DNA of 5,782 nt. It comes from an uncultured Lachnospiraceae bacterium (lineage in GTDB: Bacteria > Bacillota > Clostridia > Lachnospirales > Lachnospiraceae). The stretch is taken from positions 1-5,782 of the forward strand of contig CAMWTF010000180.1 of the NCBI GenBank assembly GCA_947177105.1. The letters run 5' to 3'. The notes beneath the pieces were generated by a model. That model saw nothing but the letters and a program-made list of their open reading frames with translations. It was not told where the DNA came from and ran no database searches. Position numbers and translations under genes: made by a program. Positions 5,514-5,782 of the stretch are shown piece after piece. Numbering within the stretch: position 1 is the first letter of the stretch; every line of letters begins with the position of its first letter.

Positions 5514-5782
5514 ATGAAAAAGAAAAAAGTTCTTTCAGCCTTACTGGTAACAGCAATGACTGCCTCCCTGTTGGCAGGCTGCGGCAGCCCAAGCAACGGT
5601 TCCGTCCAGGAGCAGGTGCTGAAGGTAGCTGCTTTTGAAGGCGGCTATGGCGCGGAAATGTGGTCGGAGGTGGTGGCGGCGTTTGAGGCTTCTCATCCGG
5701 GTGTGACTGTGGAACTTACCATCGACAAGAAGCTGGAGGATGTGATCAGCCCCAGCATGAAGGCTGGCGACTATCCCGACGT
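5514..5782 (+). CDS. sugar ABC transporter substrate-binding lipoprotein, 5' part
   Basis: Only the first 89 codons are in the window; the gene continues past the right edge. The start has a lipoprotein signal peptide: a basic MKKKK, a hydrophobic stretch at about 6-20, and the lipobox LAGC with the lipidated Cys at residue 23. A short Ser/Asn/Gly linker follows. The mature part opens with LKVAAFEGGYGAEMW and then FEASHPGVTVEL, and reaches the GDYPDV element seen early in family 1 extracellular solute-binding proteins. In this family the protein is anchored outside the membrane and delivers an oligo- or monosaccharide to an ABC permease, whose genes usually follow. The GGYG..W start is reminiscent of aminosugar or oligosaccharide binders, but the substrate cannot be assigned. 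The divergent AraC-type gene is its likely regulator. Confidence 0.88.
   Translation, partial: MKKKKVLSALLVTAMTASLLAGCGSPSNGSVQEQVLKVAAFEGGYGAEMWSEVVAAFEASHPGVTVELTIDKKLEDVISPSMKAGDYPD

Overview
The window looks like chromosomal DNA of a low-to-mid GC, Gram-positive anaerobe of the Clostridia, most likely a Lachnospiraceae-type gut bacterium. This is inferred from the strong AGGAGG-type ribosome sites, the sigma-A-like promoters, the lipobox signal peptide, the GC-rich genes next to very AT-rich spacers, and the family character of the proteins. The genus cannot be fixed from the sequence alone.

Left part (about 190-4240, + strand) is a branched-chain amino acid (isoleucine/valine) block. 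It holds ilvB (acetolactate synthase catalytic subunit), a first ilvN, a second and clearly different ilvN, and ilvC (ketol-acid reductoisomerase). ilvB and the first ilvN are only a few bases apart and share a promoter near 190-218. The second ilvN has its own near-consensus promoter at 2465-2493, which probably also serves ilvC. A long inverted repeat at 4178-4239 ends the block. Pyruvate (or pyruvate plus 2-ketobutyrate) is condensed by IlvB/IlvN, and IlvC isomerises and reduces the product. The next enzyme, IlvD, is not in the window. The first ~190 bases hold no gene that can be supported.

Right part (4255-5782) is a divergent carbohydrate-uptake locus. An AraC-family regulator with a cupin sensor domain lies on the - strand. 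A lipoprotein resembling sugar-binding proteins of ABC transporters starts on the + strand and runs off the end. Between them is a 389-base AT-rich region with a good promoter facing each way, candidate operator repeats, and a short structured leader in front of the lipoprotein gene. The terminator at 4178-4239 sits between the convergent ilvC and araC-type genes and appears to serve both.

No mobile element, CRISPR array, tRNA or rRNA was seen. The most notable points are the two diverged AHAS small subunits separated by a strong internal promoter, non-standard residues at two key positions of IlvB, an acidic cofactor loop in IlvC, and the regulatory architecture of the sugar locus. None of these amounts to a clear new system.
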